Shown in pieces: positions 15,959 through 23,550 of a stretch of DNA of 33,852 nucleotides. The DNA comes from Bdellovibrionota bacterium (lineage in GTDB: Bacteria > Bdellovibrionota > Bdellovibrionia > Bdellovibrionales > JAEYZS01): the NCBI GenBank assembly GCA_040386775.1, contig JAZKEU010000003.1, positions 30,446-64,297 on the forward strand, read 5' to 3'. Numbering within the stretch: the stretch's first letter is position 1; the number at the start of each line of letters is the position of its first letter. The notes under the pieces were generated by a model. It searched no databases, was not told the DNA's origin, and was given only the letters and a program-made list of their open reading frames with translations. The translations under genes and the position numbers were made by a program.

Positions 15959-16630
15959 ATGAAAACTAAGACCGCACCAAGTGGAAACGGGGGATCTGTT
16001 AATAAAGGCCTATGGAATGAGTTTTATGAGAAAAACAACGCCCCACTTGTGCCCTCATCATTTGCTCAAGAATGTCTTAAAATCATTGATAAAACGGGAA
16101 TATTATTTGAATTAGGCTGTGGAAATGGCAGAGATTCGATCTTTTTTATCAGTAATGATATTCAAGTTATAGGCTGTGACAGCTCAGAATCTGCTATTAA
16201 ACTCATAAATGACAATTATAAGAAACATATCGGAAATGAAAGTATGTTCATATGCGATGATTTTACTGCGCTAGACAACACAAAATACAAAGCAACTCTA
16301 TCAACTGTATATTCACGCTTCACAATGCACTCTGTAACAGATAAAGCAGCAAGCAGCGCACTTAGCTGGGCCTTTTCAGCCTTGAAAAATGAGGGACTCC
16401 TGCTTATCGAGGCTCGCTCTGTAAAAGATAAGATGTATGGTGTAGGACAAGAAGTGGGTAGAGATGCCTTTATAAATCACCACTACAGAAGATTTTTGCG
16501 TAAAGAAGAGCTTTTGTCTGAATTAGAATCTCTGGGCTTCGTTATTGAAAATGTAGTTGAGAGTGATAATTTGGCGGTATATCAAAATGACAACCCGGTG
16601 GTTGTTCGTGTTGTAGCTAGAAAAAAATAA
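15959..16630 (+). CDS. SAM-dependent methyltransferase (class I)
   Basis: A 223-residue class I methyltransferase. Motif I is LFELGCGNGRDSIFF, with Asp of GCDSSESAIKL as the ribose contact; CDDFTAL marks the adenine site, and STVYSRFTMHSV and LKNEGLLLIEAR complete the fold. The 'GCGNGRDS.FF' form resembles TehB/thiopurine-type methyltransferases. A strong AAGGGAG lies eight bases before the ATG, and a good promoter precedes it. It stands alone on the plus strand between two minus-strand operons, and its stop directly abuts the stop of the next gene (no intergenic base). Substrate unknown; a sugar or aminoacyl decoration is possible. Confidence 0.82.
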   Translation: MKTKTAPSGNGGSVNKGLWNEFYEKNNAPLVPSSFAQECLKIIDKTGILFELGCGNGRDSIFFISNDIQVIGCDSSESAIKLINDNYKKHIGNESMFICDDFTALDNTKYKATLSTVYSRFTMHSVTDKAASSALSWAFSALKNEGLLLIEARSVKDKMYGVGQEVGRDAFINHHYRRFLRKEELLSELESLGFVIENVVESDNLAVYQNDNPVVVRVVARKK

Positions 16631-17782
16631 TTATAAACTTTTTATTTTGATAATTTCCTCTGCACCTATTTCAGAGCTGTTTCCTATATTGAATACATTA
16701 GACTCTAATACGTCTTTAATATTTTTTTGATAAGTTAAATAATTAGATCTCAAATTCTCAAGAAGTCCATTTAACTTCTCAAACTCTCCTATTTGTAAGA
16801 CCTTGCCAATTTTCTCTCTGACGCTAACTTCAAAAGGCTGAATCGATAATTCATTGTAATCAGGATTATTAACCTTAGGAGGCGTGTTTACAAAAATAAC
16901 GGGCCTATTTAGAGTAAAGGCATAATCATAAGCGGCTCCAGACCAGTCTCCAATCATAACGTCAGAATCGTATAAATCATTTTTGCTATTCATATCTGTG
17001 ATGATCGATAAACTTTTAAATTCTGAAAATACTTTTGCAAGCCTTTTTTCAAGATCAGGGAATCTTCGTGTTGTCATCGGATGAAGTCTAACGCTGAGAT
17101 CATGTCCTAGATTTAAAACTTCTTTTACAAGCGAAAAATCTGGATCATTTTCGATGATAGAGCCGCGTCCCCAAGTAGATGCAAAAACAATCTTCAGTTT
17201 TTGAGCACCACTAAATGTAGAAAGGTTCTCTGGTTTATTCTTTAAAAGAGAGTCTAACCTGCCATACCCATGATGAAATATATTTTTTCGTTTAAGTTTA
17301 TACACGTCTTCATTTTTTCTGATTTCTGTAATGTGATACTTGCTCGAGACGAATACTGTATCGTAATTATCAAATGCTTTCTTTTTATAAACCATGTGAG
17401 TAGAAACAAGACTATGAAAAATATAGATGTAATGAACTGGAAAATGAGATCTCTTCCACGCGAAACAATGCAAGTCTGGAAGAGTAGTTACACAGACCTT
17501 TGCATTAAGGTTTAAAAAAAGCAAAGTTCTGGCCGATCCTTCGCCAATGTAAAAGGATTTAAAATTTTTATTCTCTAAATCTAATCGTGGATCTTTTTTA
17601 TCGGATGTTAAGTAGCTTACGTTTTGTCCTTTTTTTAAAAGAGATTCAATTAAGGGGCCAATGTGCGGCCAATCATTGACATTTTCAGCATAGAAAACTA
17701 TTTCTCTGAAAGAGGAGGGCAGTGATTCAAACGCAGTTTTGTTTTTGGAACATGTTAGAAAATTTTTTATTAAAGAAATCAT
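16631..17782 (-). CDS. CDP-glycerol glycerophosphotransferase (TagB/TagF)-like protein
   Basis: About 383 residues, GT-B-like fold. The C-terminal half carries family-type motifs: FHHGYGRLDSLL, IVFASTWGRGS, VRLHPMTTRRFPD and DSDVMIGDWSGAAYDYAF, the last matching the 'D..I.D.S....D' donor-site segment of poly(glycerol phosphate) transferases; RPVIFVNTP follows. ATG 17782 overlaps the upstream stop (ATGA) and has AAGGTG before it; a GTG at 17791 is the only longer choice. By family it would transfer a polyol phosphate or, as in some Gram-negative relatives, a sugar to a lipid-linked glycan. No CDP-glycerol synthase gene is visible nearby. It is the last gene of the operon starting at 21002. Confidence 0.75.
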   Translation of the reverse strand: MISLIKNFLTCSKNKTAFESLPSSFREIVFYAENVNDWPHIGPLIESLLKKGQNVSYLTSDKKDPRLDLENKNFKSFYIGEGSARTLLFLNLNAKVCVTTLPDLHCFAWKRSHFPVHYIYIFHSLVSTHMVYKKKAFDNYDTVFVSSKYHITEIRKNEDVYKLKRKNIFHHGYGRLDSLLKNKPENLSTFSGAQKLKIVFASTWGRGSIIENDPDFSLVKEVLNLGHDLSVRLHPMTTRRFPDLEKRLAKVFSEFKSLSIITDMNSKNDLYDSDVMIGDWSGAAYDYAFTLNRPVIFVNTPPKVNNPDYNELSIQPFEVSVREKIGKVLQIGEFEKLNGLLENLRSNYLTYQKNIKDVLESNVFNIGNSSEIGAEEIIKIKSL

Positions 17783-18516
17783 TTTATACACCTTAAATAA
17801 CCATGAGGATTACACGAAAGTAAGAGTTTTTGATCAAAATAATTATCGATTAAGAATCTATCGTTTTTGTTCAAAAATTCTCTAAGGGCAGAAAGAGGAT
17901 TATTATTTTTCCCCCATGGTCTTGATCTATTTACATTTTTTTCTTCTTTGTATTCAATAACAGTGCTGCAACAGATGATATAAGAATCTTTTGTGACCAA
18001 GTCAGAATAAAGATCAAGCTCCTTTAGAACACTGTTTTTGGTATGATTGGCATCTAAAATTAAAATAGTTCTGCTGTCTATAGGAATTTTATTATGAATA
18101 AAAATTCGAGTGTCTTGCTCGCAGGAATCCATCTCATACAATTCAATTCTTTTTGAAAGAGAGCCCTTTGATGACAGACGTTCCTTTAAGTCTTCCGGAA
18201 TGTATTTATCTATCCCTATTACTTTTCCTTGCCCGAGAGCTTCGAGTACAGAAGCATAAAATAATAAACTCCCGCCCCAAGCAACGCCAGCTTCCACAAT
18301 GTAGTCGGGTTTAACTTTGAAAATGATTTCTTGAATTGCAAATAAATCTTGCGGCAACTGTAGGCATGGTTCACCTAGGAATTTTGTTTGATGAATCCAA
18401 TGATACTTGTCTGCATTGAAAATCAATGTTTTGGCATCATTCGCCAATGCTTTGTCTTCTGACATTTTTTGACGTTCTTGCTTTAAAAATTCTTCAAATT
18501 CACTTCGAGAATACAT
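17779..18516 (-). CDS. CmcI-family (cephalosporin hydroxylase / rhamnosyl O-methyltransferase) protein
   Basis: A 245-residue class I methyltransferase fold protein of PF04989. The family block is strong: TKFLGEPCLQLPQDLFAIQE (45-64), PDYIVEAGVAWGGSLLFYAS (SAM site), GKVIGIDKYIPE, ILILDANHTKNSVLKELDLY, and RPWGKNNNPLSALREFL near the end. Members O-methylate rhamnose in glycolipids or modify antibiotics. Here methylation of a deoxysugar hydroxyl is most likely. The ATG has AGGA four bases upstream. It lies 12 bases after the formyltransferase gene and overlaps the next gene by ATGA, so it is co-transcribed with both. Confidence 0.85.
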   Translation of the reverse strand: MYSRSEFEEFLKQERQKMSEDKALANDAKTLIFNADKYHWIHQTKFLGEPCLQLPQDLFAIQEIIFKVKPDYIVEAGVAWGGSLLFYASVLEALGQGKVIGIDKYIPEDLKERLSSKGSLSKRIELYEMDSCEQDTRIFIHNKIPIDSRTILILDANHTKNSVLKELDLYSDLVTKDSYIICCSTVIEYKEEKNVNRSRPWGKNNNPLSALREFLNKNDRFLIDNYFDQKLLLSCNPHGYLRCIK

Positions 18517-18528
18517 TTGTTTCCTAAA

Positions 18529-19269
18529 TTATATTTCTTCAATATCCAGGGTTATGCGATATGTTTTTCCATTCAATCTCAACTGCGCAGTGTAATCTGG
18601 CGAGAAATCATGGGCCAAAATAGTTTTAATCAACTCAGTTGCAGGCAAACTCTTATCTAAATCAATAATTCTATCTTGAAGTAAGTCCGAACGCTTTTTA
18701 GTAAGTAAGTTCTGTTGAGCTTGAGGTTTCAATGTAATCTTTCCGCTTCTTATACCATCCCAATTTTCCTTAAACAATGCTTCGCAAGTTTCTACAACTT
18801 CATTATAAACTTTTTTACCCTTGTCTTGAAAATCATACGATACATTTTGCTGAACATATATATCACCCTCGTCTATTCCGCCGGATATAGAGTGCAGGGT
18901 TACGCCAGCAGGATGGCCATATTTTAAGGCCCAAACAACGGGATCACGGCCTCGGCCATAGGGTAGGAAGCTAGGGTGAACATTTAAGGTATTTTTTGCT
19001 AGTTCCAAGTCTTCTTTCTTAAATATCATACCTCCCCAGAGATTAAGGATCCAGTCATATTCTTTTCCGGATTTAATCAAAGTTTCTCTGTAAGACTTTG
19101 GAGAATAAAATTTTATATCTCTGCTGCGTAAATAATTTTGAATTTTTTCGGCATCGGGATCCATGACCACAAAATCATAATAGTCATCGGAGTAAGATTT
19201 TAAGAGAAACTGGATAAGATTCAATCCGATTTCTTTAGATGCAAATATTAATATGTTACAACTTTTCAT
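18529..19269 (-). CDS. Sugar N-formyltransferase-like protein
   Basis: A 246-residue formyltransferase-fold enzyme using N10-formyltetrahydrofolate. The catalytic triad of the family is visible: Asn96 and His98 in NVHPSFLPYGRGRDPVVWAL, and Asp133 in GGIDEGDIYVQ, with VTLHSI in between. The size and the 'YGRGRDPVVWAL' segment fit the sugar N-formyltransferases (VioF, WbkC, FdtF type) that formylate 3- or 4-amino sugars, and not methionyl-tRNA formyltransferase, which is longer. Candidate substrates are the amino sugars made by the two aminotransferases in this island. Start and upstream stop overlap by ATGA, giving coupling to the sulfatase gene. Confidence 0.85.
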   Translation of the reverse strand: MKSCNILIFASKEIGLNLIQFLLKSYSDDYYDFVVMDPDAEKIQNYLRSRDIKFYSPKSYRETLIKSGKEYDWILNLWGGMIFKKEDLELAKNTLNVHPSFLPYGRGRDPVVWALKYGHPAGVTLHSISGGIDEGDIYVQQNVSYDFQDKGKKVYNEVVETCEALFKENWDGIRSGKITLKPQAQQNLLTKKRSDLLQDRIIDLDKSLPATELIKTILAHDFSPDYTAQLRLNGKTYRITLDIEEI

Positions 19270-21002
19270 TTGCTCCTTCCTAAAGTTCGACCTTTTTTCC
19301 AGGATGATCTATCTAGTACAGGACCTTCAATAACATATTCATCAAGCTGGGTGAAAAATGGTTCTCTATAGGTATTAGAGTCCCAATTAAAATATTTAAA
19401 CAATCTTTTTCTATTTTTATCTTCGGTTAATTTATTAATGGGAGTGCCAGGGAAATTATTTTTTCCAGCTATGCCAATGAGGTCTTGAATAGTAGAAGGG
19501 ATGTCGGTGAGCTCCGCGGGAGCTTTTGAAAACTTCAAATCTCCTTTGCTATTAGGAGGTTTAACGAAAAGGATGGCATTGGCGCTGCCTGCAAGTACGT
19601 CTCCGATGATATCTTCATTCACGGGTTCCATTATTGTTCTGTCTTTGAATCGTTCAATATTTTTTGAGTCCCACCCGGTCAAATTTACCTTTATTCCAGC
19701 ACCATGATCAGAGTGAAGTATTATTGCGGAGCTATCGTAAATTCCATTTTCTTTTAGGGAATCAAACAGAGCAAATACACCTTCCAAGCTGCATCTAAAT
19801 AAATCTGTAGCATTTTCTCTTTTCGGGAGTAGTACTTTTGAGAGTTTGCAGTTTGAGTCGACTTCGATAGGAAAGTGAGAGGTCAAAACGTGTATAAATT
19901 TGTAAGTTGGCTGATCGTGATCTACGGTCATATTGTTAGTTATATCTGCCAGAAAGCTTCCATGAGCAAAAAATGTAGTGTAATCACTAGGATTTTTTAA
20001 AATATTCGAGAATCTCCAATTTTGATTATTGTAAATTAATTTTTTAATAAAATGTGGAGAGTGTCTAAAAAGAGAATAATTAAACAGTCTTAAGGATTCG
20101 AAGTTTCCGCCCAGTCCAGCCTTGTAAGGAACAGTTAATTTCTGATTGCTTGTGCTTTTTCCTGGTGGATAAAGGTAGTATCCATGAAAAACATCTGTTG
20201 AATATCCATGATCGGCTAGAAAGTTGATGATCGTGTTTCCGTTAAAAGTAGACTCTAAGTATGAGGCCATATTCTGGTGATTTTCATAAGCACTGCCTGA
20301 TAAAAAACTTGGCACGCTCATATGTGTTCCGCAGAATGAAGAAGTGGTATTTGTATAAAAAGTAAATCCGTCTAGTTTTTTTGAATAGTATTCTGGATCT
20401 TTAGCGATAACATCTTGGAGAATATCAGATTGAATTGTATCTAGAACAATTTGAATAACGTTATTTTTTTTAGAAAAACTATAAGTTGGACTTTCTTTTT
20501 TGTTTTTAAAAGGCGTTTTATAGTTTTGCCAAATCTGCGGTACCGAAATTAGAATCACGATAAATTGAATTGCCAAAAGAAGAGTGCAAGTTGTTCTGAG
20601 CGCACTAGAAATTTTATCTTTAAATTTGAAACAAGAAAAAATAAAAGCTAGCCAAATGAAGATTTCAAAAAAACCAAAGTGTGCATTGGCGCTCCAGTCG
20701 ATTGGCTTCCCATTGAAAGTCCCATAGCTCCAGACAAAAAGGTTTGCTTGAGTCCAAAGGAGGATAGCAATACTAGATAAAAACGTTTGATAAAAAGTAA
20801 ATATTTTTTTATTTAGCACTTGGCTTATAGTTATCAGAATTAAAAGAATCAATAATGCGGGCAAAAGATAAAATTGAAATAAAGAAATTAGTGAGTTTGT
20901 GAACTCGTTGGAGTTGCCATTATAAATTACTGAAGGTCCTGAGAAGAATATCGTAAAAACAATAAGAAGAGCCGCCGGCAAAACTAAAAATAATTTACTC
21001 AT
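19266..21002 (-). CDS. Membrane sulfatase/phosphotransferase of the alkaline phosphatase superfamily
   Basis: A 578-residue inner-membrane protein with about five N-terminal helices (roughly 3-21, 38-60, 69-92, 108-125, 137-158) and a periplasmic catalytic domain. The domain starts with NVIQIVLDTIQSDI (metal Asp), has the likely Thr nucleophile in SSFCGTHMSVPSFLSG, FIHVLTSHFP, and the metal site ILHSDHGAG. The absence of the sulfatase CxPxR motif argues against a true sulfatase. By analogy with LtaS, MdoB and EptA it would move a phosphoglycerol, phosphoethanolamine or similar group onto a glycan after export. It is the first gene of the minus-strand decoration operon; AGGAA lies ten bases before its ATG. 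Confidence 0.82.
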   Translation of the reverse strand: MSKLFLVLPAALLIVFTIFFSGPSVIYNGNSNEFTNSLISLFQFYLLPALLILLILITISQVLNKKIFTFYQTFLSSIAILLWTQANLFVWSYGTFNGKPIDWSANAHFGFFEIFIWLAFIFSCFKFKDKISSALRTTCTLLLAIQFIVILISVPQIWQNYKTPFKNKKESPTYSFSKKNNVIQIVLDTIQSDILQDVIAKDPEYYSKKLDGFTFYTNTTSSFCGTHMSVPSFLSGSAYENHQNMASYLESTFNGNTIINFLADHGYSTDVFHGYYLYPPGKSTSNQKLTVPYKAGLGGNFESLRLFNYSLFRHSPHFIKKLIYNNQNWRFSNILKNPSDYTTFFAHGSFLADITNNMTVDHDQPTYKFIHVLTSHFPIEVDSNCKLSKVLLPKRENATDLFRCSLEGVFALFDSLKENGIYDSSAIILHSDHGAGIKVNLTGWDSKNIERFKDRTIMEPVNEDIIGDVLAGSANAILFVKPPNSKGDLKFSKAPAELTDIPSTIQDLIGIAGKNNFPGTPINKLTEDKNRKRLFKYFNWDSNTYREPFFTQLDEYVIEGPVLDRSSWKKGRTLGRSK

Positions 21003-21082
21003 AATTGAAAGTTCCTGATGAGAAAAAAATTAGCGCGACACATTATTATCCCCAACGATATGGCCACAATGTATCGAATAAT

Positions 21083-21099
21083 GTATTGTTAAACAATAC
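21083..21099. promoter_or_regulatory. Perfect 17-bp palindrome before a GT2 gene
   Basis: GTATTGTT-A-AACAATAC is fully symmetric. It ends five bases before ATG 21104 and lies between two divergent operons. Its position fits an operator controlling the plus-strand gene, or an mRNA hairpin masking its start. It has no T-run, so it is not a terminator. Confidence 0.4.
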
Positions 21100-21103
21100 T
21101 TTT

Positions 21104-22054
21104 ATGAGAGCGAACTTGAGTGAAATGAGTGTCATTAAAATGGGTAATAATAAACCAAAAGATAGTCCAAATTTTCCGAAAGTCTCCATTGGCCTTCCTA
21201 CCTATAATCGCCCAGATTTTCTAAAACGCAGCATTGAAAACCTCGGTAAGCAAACCTACGCCAATTGGGAATTGATTGTATCTGATGACAGTCGCAGCGG
21301 TGCTGAGAATAGGCAAATTGTTGAGCATTTTCAAAAGCTAGGTTTCAGCATAAAATATCATAAGCCAGATAAGAATTTAGGTGCTGCGCTCAATCACAAA
21401 AGGGTTCTGGACTTATCAGATGGGGAATACTTTTTCTGGGCCTCAGATGATGACTTGTTTGATTCGAGATACATAGAGAAAGGCATAACGGCGTTAATTG
21501 AAAACCCTGATGTCTCTTGTTGGGCGTGTTCTTTTGTTAATGCGAATTCCTTTGGGCATGTCACAAGAACTTATCCCAGTATGAAAAGATGGACTTCAAC
21601 TAAAAGTAAATTTTTAGATCTACTCAAATACCTCTCAGAGCCTGAGGGCCTGGGTAAGGCTTTAATTTTTCATGGGATTTTTCGTACTGAATCTTTGAAG
21701 AGCGTAGCTAATAAATATTTTATTTCCGATAGAGATCACGCCTCGGATTACCCTTTTGTATTTAGCTTTTTAATAAAAAATAAAGTTCTGGCTACTGATG
21801 AGATTTTGCTATTTAAGACCATAATCGATGAGAAAGATTCCGCGGACGTGATACCCGTGGTGCAGCAAACTTTGCGGCCTTCTTGGGGTACTTTTTATTT
21901 CCAAAATTGCCATCATCATATTTATGAATATATCAAGGCATCTAAAGGCAGCCCCTATATGTTTTTGGCGGCTATTGTAATGATATGTCGAGTGCCAATC
22001 GCGTTTAGAAATAGGTATTATCCCTCTTGTAAGAAGCTCTTTCTGAGAGCGTAA
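21104..22054 (+). CDS. GT2-family glycosyltransferase
   Basis: A GT-A transferase with VSIGLPTYNRPDFLKRSIEN, NWELIVSDDSRSG, the metal motif WASDDDLF (DDD), and the acceptor-side SDRDHASDYPF. The frame is open back to a TTG at 21005, but that would touch the start of the divergent gene and include the 17-bp palindrome. ATGs at 21104, 21125 and 21140 are all possible and none has a strong ribosome site; I give 21104 (316 residues). The C-terminus is hydrophobic (YMFLAAIVMICRVPIAF) and may attach to the membrane. It is followed at 55 bases by fdtA/fdtB, so it may transfer the aminosugar made by them. Confidence 0.82.
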   Translation: MRANLSEMSVIKMGNNKPKDSPNFPKVSIGLPTYNRPDFLKRSIENLGKQTYANWELIVSDDSRSGAENRQIVEHFQKLGFSIKYHKPDKNLGAALNHKRVLDLSDGEYFFWASDDDLFDSRYIEKGITALIENPDVSCWACSFVNANSFGHVTRTYPSMKRWTSTKSKFLDLLKYLSEPEGLGKALIFHGIFRTESLKSVANKYFISDRDHASDYPFVFSFLIKNKVLATDEILLFKTIIDEKDSADVIPVVQQTLRPSWGTFYFQNCHHHIYEYIKASKGSPYMFLAAIVMICRVPIAFRNRYYPSCKKLFLRA

Positions 22055-22109
22055 ACCCTATTGCGTCGCACTATTTACTTTGCTTTGCAAATGAATCAAT
22101 AATGCGGAC

Positions 22110-22469
22110 GTGGCCAAAATAGTTAATCTCAAATCCATAGAAGATAAGCGCGGAACCCTCGTTATTGCTCAAGACGAAATACCATTCTCAATTGCGAGAG
22201 TATTTTTTATTTACGGCACATCTGAAATGCGTGGTGGCCATCGTCACATAAGAAATCGAATGGGCCTTATCGCGCAGCAAGGAAGTGTGGAGGTTTTTTG
22301 TCAGAACAGTACGACTGAATCTTTGCATACACTGAGTAATCCGAGTCAGTGTCTTCTCGTAGATCCGGAAGATTGGCACACCATGAAATTTTCTAAGAAT
22401 GCAGTCCTTTTGGTTTTAAGCTCTGAGAAGTACGATGAAGAAGATTACATAACGGATAGATACAGATGA
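22110..22469 (+). CDS. fdtA: dTDP-6-deoxy-hex-4-ulose 3,4-ketoisomerase (FdtA/WxcM-like)
   Basis: A 119-residue cupin of the FdtA family (PF05523). It moves the keto group of dTDP-4-keto-6-deoxyglucose from C4 to C3. The pattern is complete: [30 protein letters not shown] (the His-x-His pair conserved in FdtA), and the ending [20 protein letters not shown] with DYITDRYR. It starts at a GTG (22110); the ATG at 22102 is in another frame, and the ATG at 22091 meets a stop after three codons. The stop overlaps fdtB by ATGA. The 3,4-ketoisomerase set also includes QdtA and Tyl1a; stereochemistry cannot be decided from sequence. Confidence 0.85.
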   Translation: MAKIVNLKSIEDKRGTLVIAQDEIPFSIARVFFIYGTSEMRGGHRHIRNRMGLIAQQGSVEVFCQNSTTESLHTLSNPSQCLLVDPEDWHTMKFSKNAVLLVLSSEKYDEEDYITDRYR

Positions 22470-23548
22470 TTGATTATGAAAATCTAGCACGCTTGAACGC
22501 GCCTTTTGTTTCTGAATTAGAAAAAGCTTTTTCGGATGTGTTAAAGAGTGGTCAATTCATACTAGGGCAGCAGGTAACCGAGTTTGAGAAAGAATTCTCA
22601 CAATATTTCGGTAGCAAATATGCAATCGGATTGAATTCAGGTTTAGATGCTTTAATTATCCCTCTGGTGGCTTTAGATCTACCAAAAGATTCAGAGGTTC
22701 TTGTTCCCAGTAATACTTACATTGCAACGATATTGGCAATTATGCAGGCAGGTTTAAAACCGATTCTTGTGGAGCCAGACATCGAATCTTATAATATCTC
22801 TCCGAAAAATTTAGCTAAGGCCATTACGCCACGCTCTAAAGCAGTAATGATTGTTCATCTCTATGGGAACCCATGTGAGATGGAAGAAATTGTAAAAATT
22901 TGTAAAGAAAATGATCTGACTCTTATTGAAGACTGCGCCCAATCTCATGGAGCAAGATTTAAAAATAAAAAAGTTGGTACTTACGGCATAGGTTGTTTCA
23001 GTTTTTATCCTACTAAAAATTTGGGAGCACTTGGAGACGCGGGTGCTGTCCTTACTGATGATCAAGTTCTTTATGAGAAGATTAAAAGCTTAAGGAATTA
23101 TGGATCAAAAGTTAAATACCATAATGACTATATTGGTTACAACTCTAGGCTCGATGAAGTTCAAGCTGCATTTCTCAGGGTAAAATTAAGAAACCTTGAT
23201 AAAATCAATGCACACAAGAAGAAGCTTGCTGCAATTTATCACTCTGAGTTGGATAACAAATTCATAAAGCCAAAAGTGGAATCTCACCTAGAGCACGTGT
23301 ACCACATATACTGTATTCGCCATCCAGAAAGAGATAAGTTGAAGAGCTACCTTTTGGATAATGGGGTTAAAACAGAAATTCATTATCCGATTCCTCCTCA
23401 TAAACAGGTTGGATATAAATTTTTATTTGAAAATCAGTCGTACCCACTAAGCGAAGAAATTCACAAAACTGTTTTGAGTCTTCCTATTTCTTACTTCCAT
23501 ATGGAAGAAGATATTCTCAAAGTATGTAATGCTTTGAACAAATTTTAA
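22466..23548 (+). CDS. fdtB: dTDP-3-amino-3,6-dideoxyhexose transaminase (FdtB-like)
   Basis: A 360-residue DegT/DnrJ/EryC1 aminotransferase. The PLP lysine is Lys184 in [18 protein letters not shown]; other family segments are [35 protein letters not shown] and [11 protein letters not shown]. This combination is typical of the 3-amino-3,6-dideoxy sugar group (FdtB, QdtB), and coupling to fdtA supports it. Together the pair would give a dTDP-3-amino-3,6-dideoxyhexose such as Fuc3N or Qui3N. The acetyltransferase FdtC is missing; the N-formyltransferase at 18529-19269 could take that role. It ends two bases from the convergent ABC gene. Confidence 0.85.
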   Translation: MIDYENLARLNAPFVSELEKAFSDVLKSGQFILGQQVTEFEKEFSQYFGSKYAIGLNSGLDALIIPLVALDLPKDSEVLVPSNTYIATILAIMQAGLKPILVEPDIESYNISPKNLAKAITPRSKAVMIVHLYGNPCEMEEIVKICKENDLTLIEDCAQSHGARFKNKKVGTYGIGCFSFYPTKNLGALGDAGAVLTDDQVLYEKIKSLRNYGSKVKYHNDYIGYNSRLDEVQAAFLRVKLRNLDKINAHKKKLAAIYHSELDNKFIKPKVESHLEHVYHIYCIRHPERDKLKSYLLDNGVKTEIHYPIPPHKQVGYKFLFENQSYPLSEEIHKTVLSLPISYFHMEEDILKVCNALNKF

Positions 23549-23550
23549 AT

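Noticed and set aside
21005-21103. Longer start (TTG 21005) for the GT2 gene
   Set aside because: It would begin two bases from the divergent gene's start, has no ribosome site, and adds about 33 residues with no family similarity across the palindrome.
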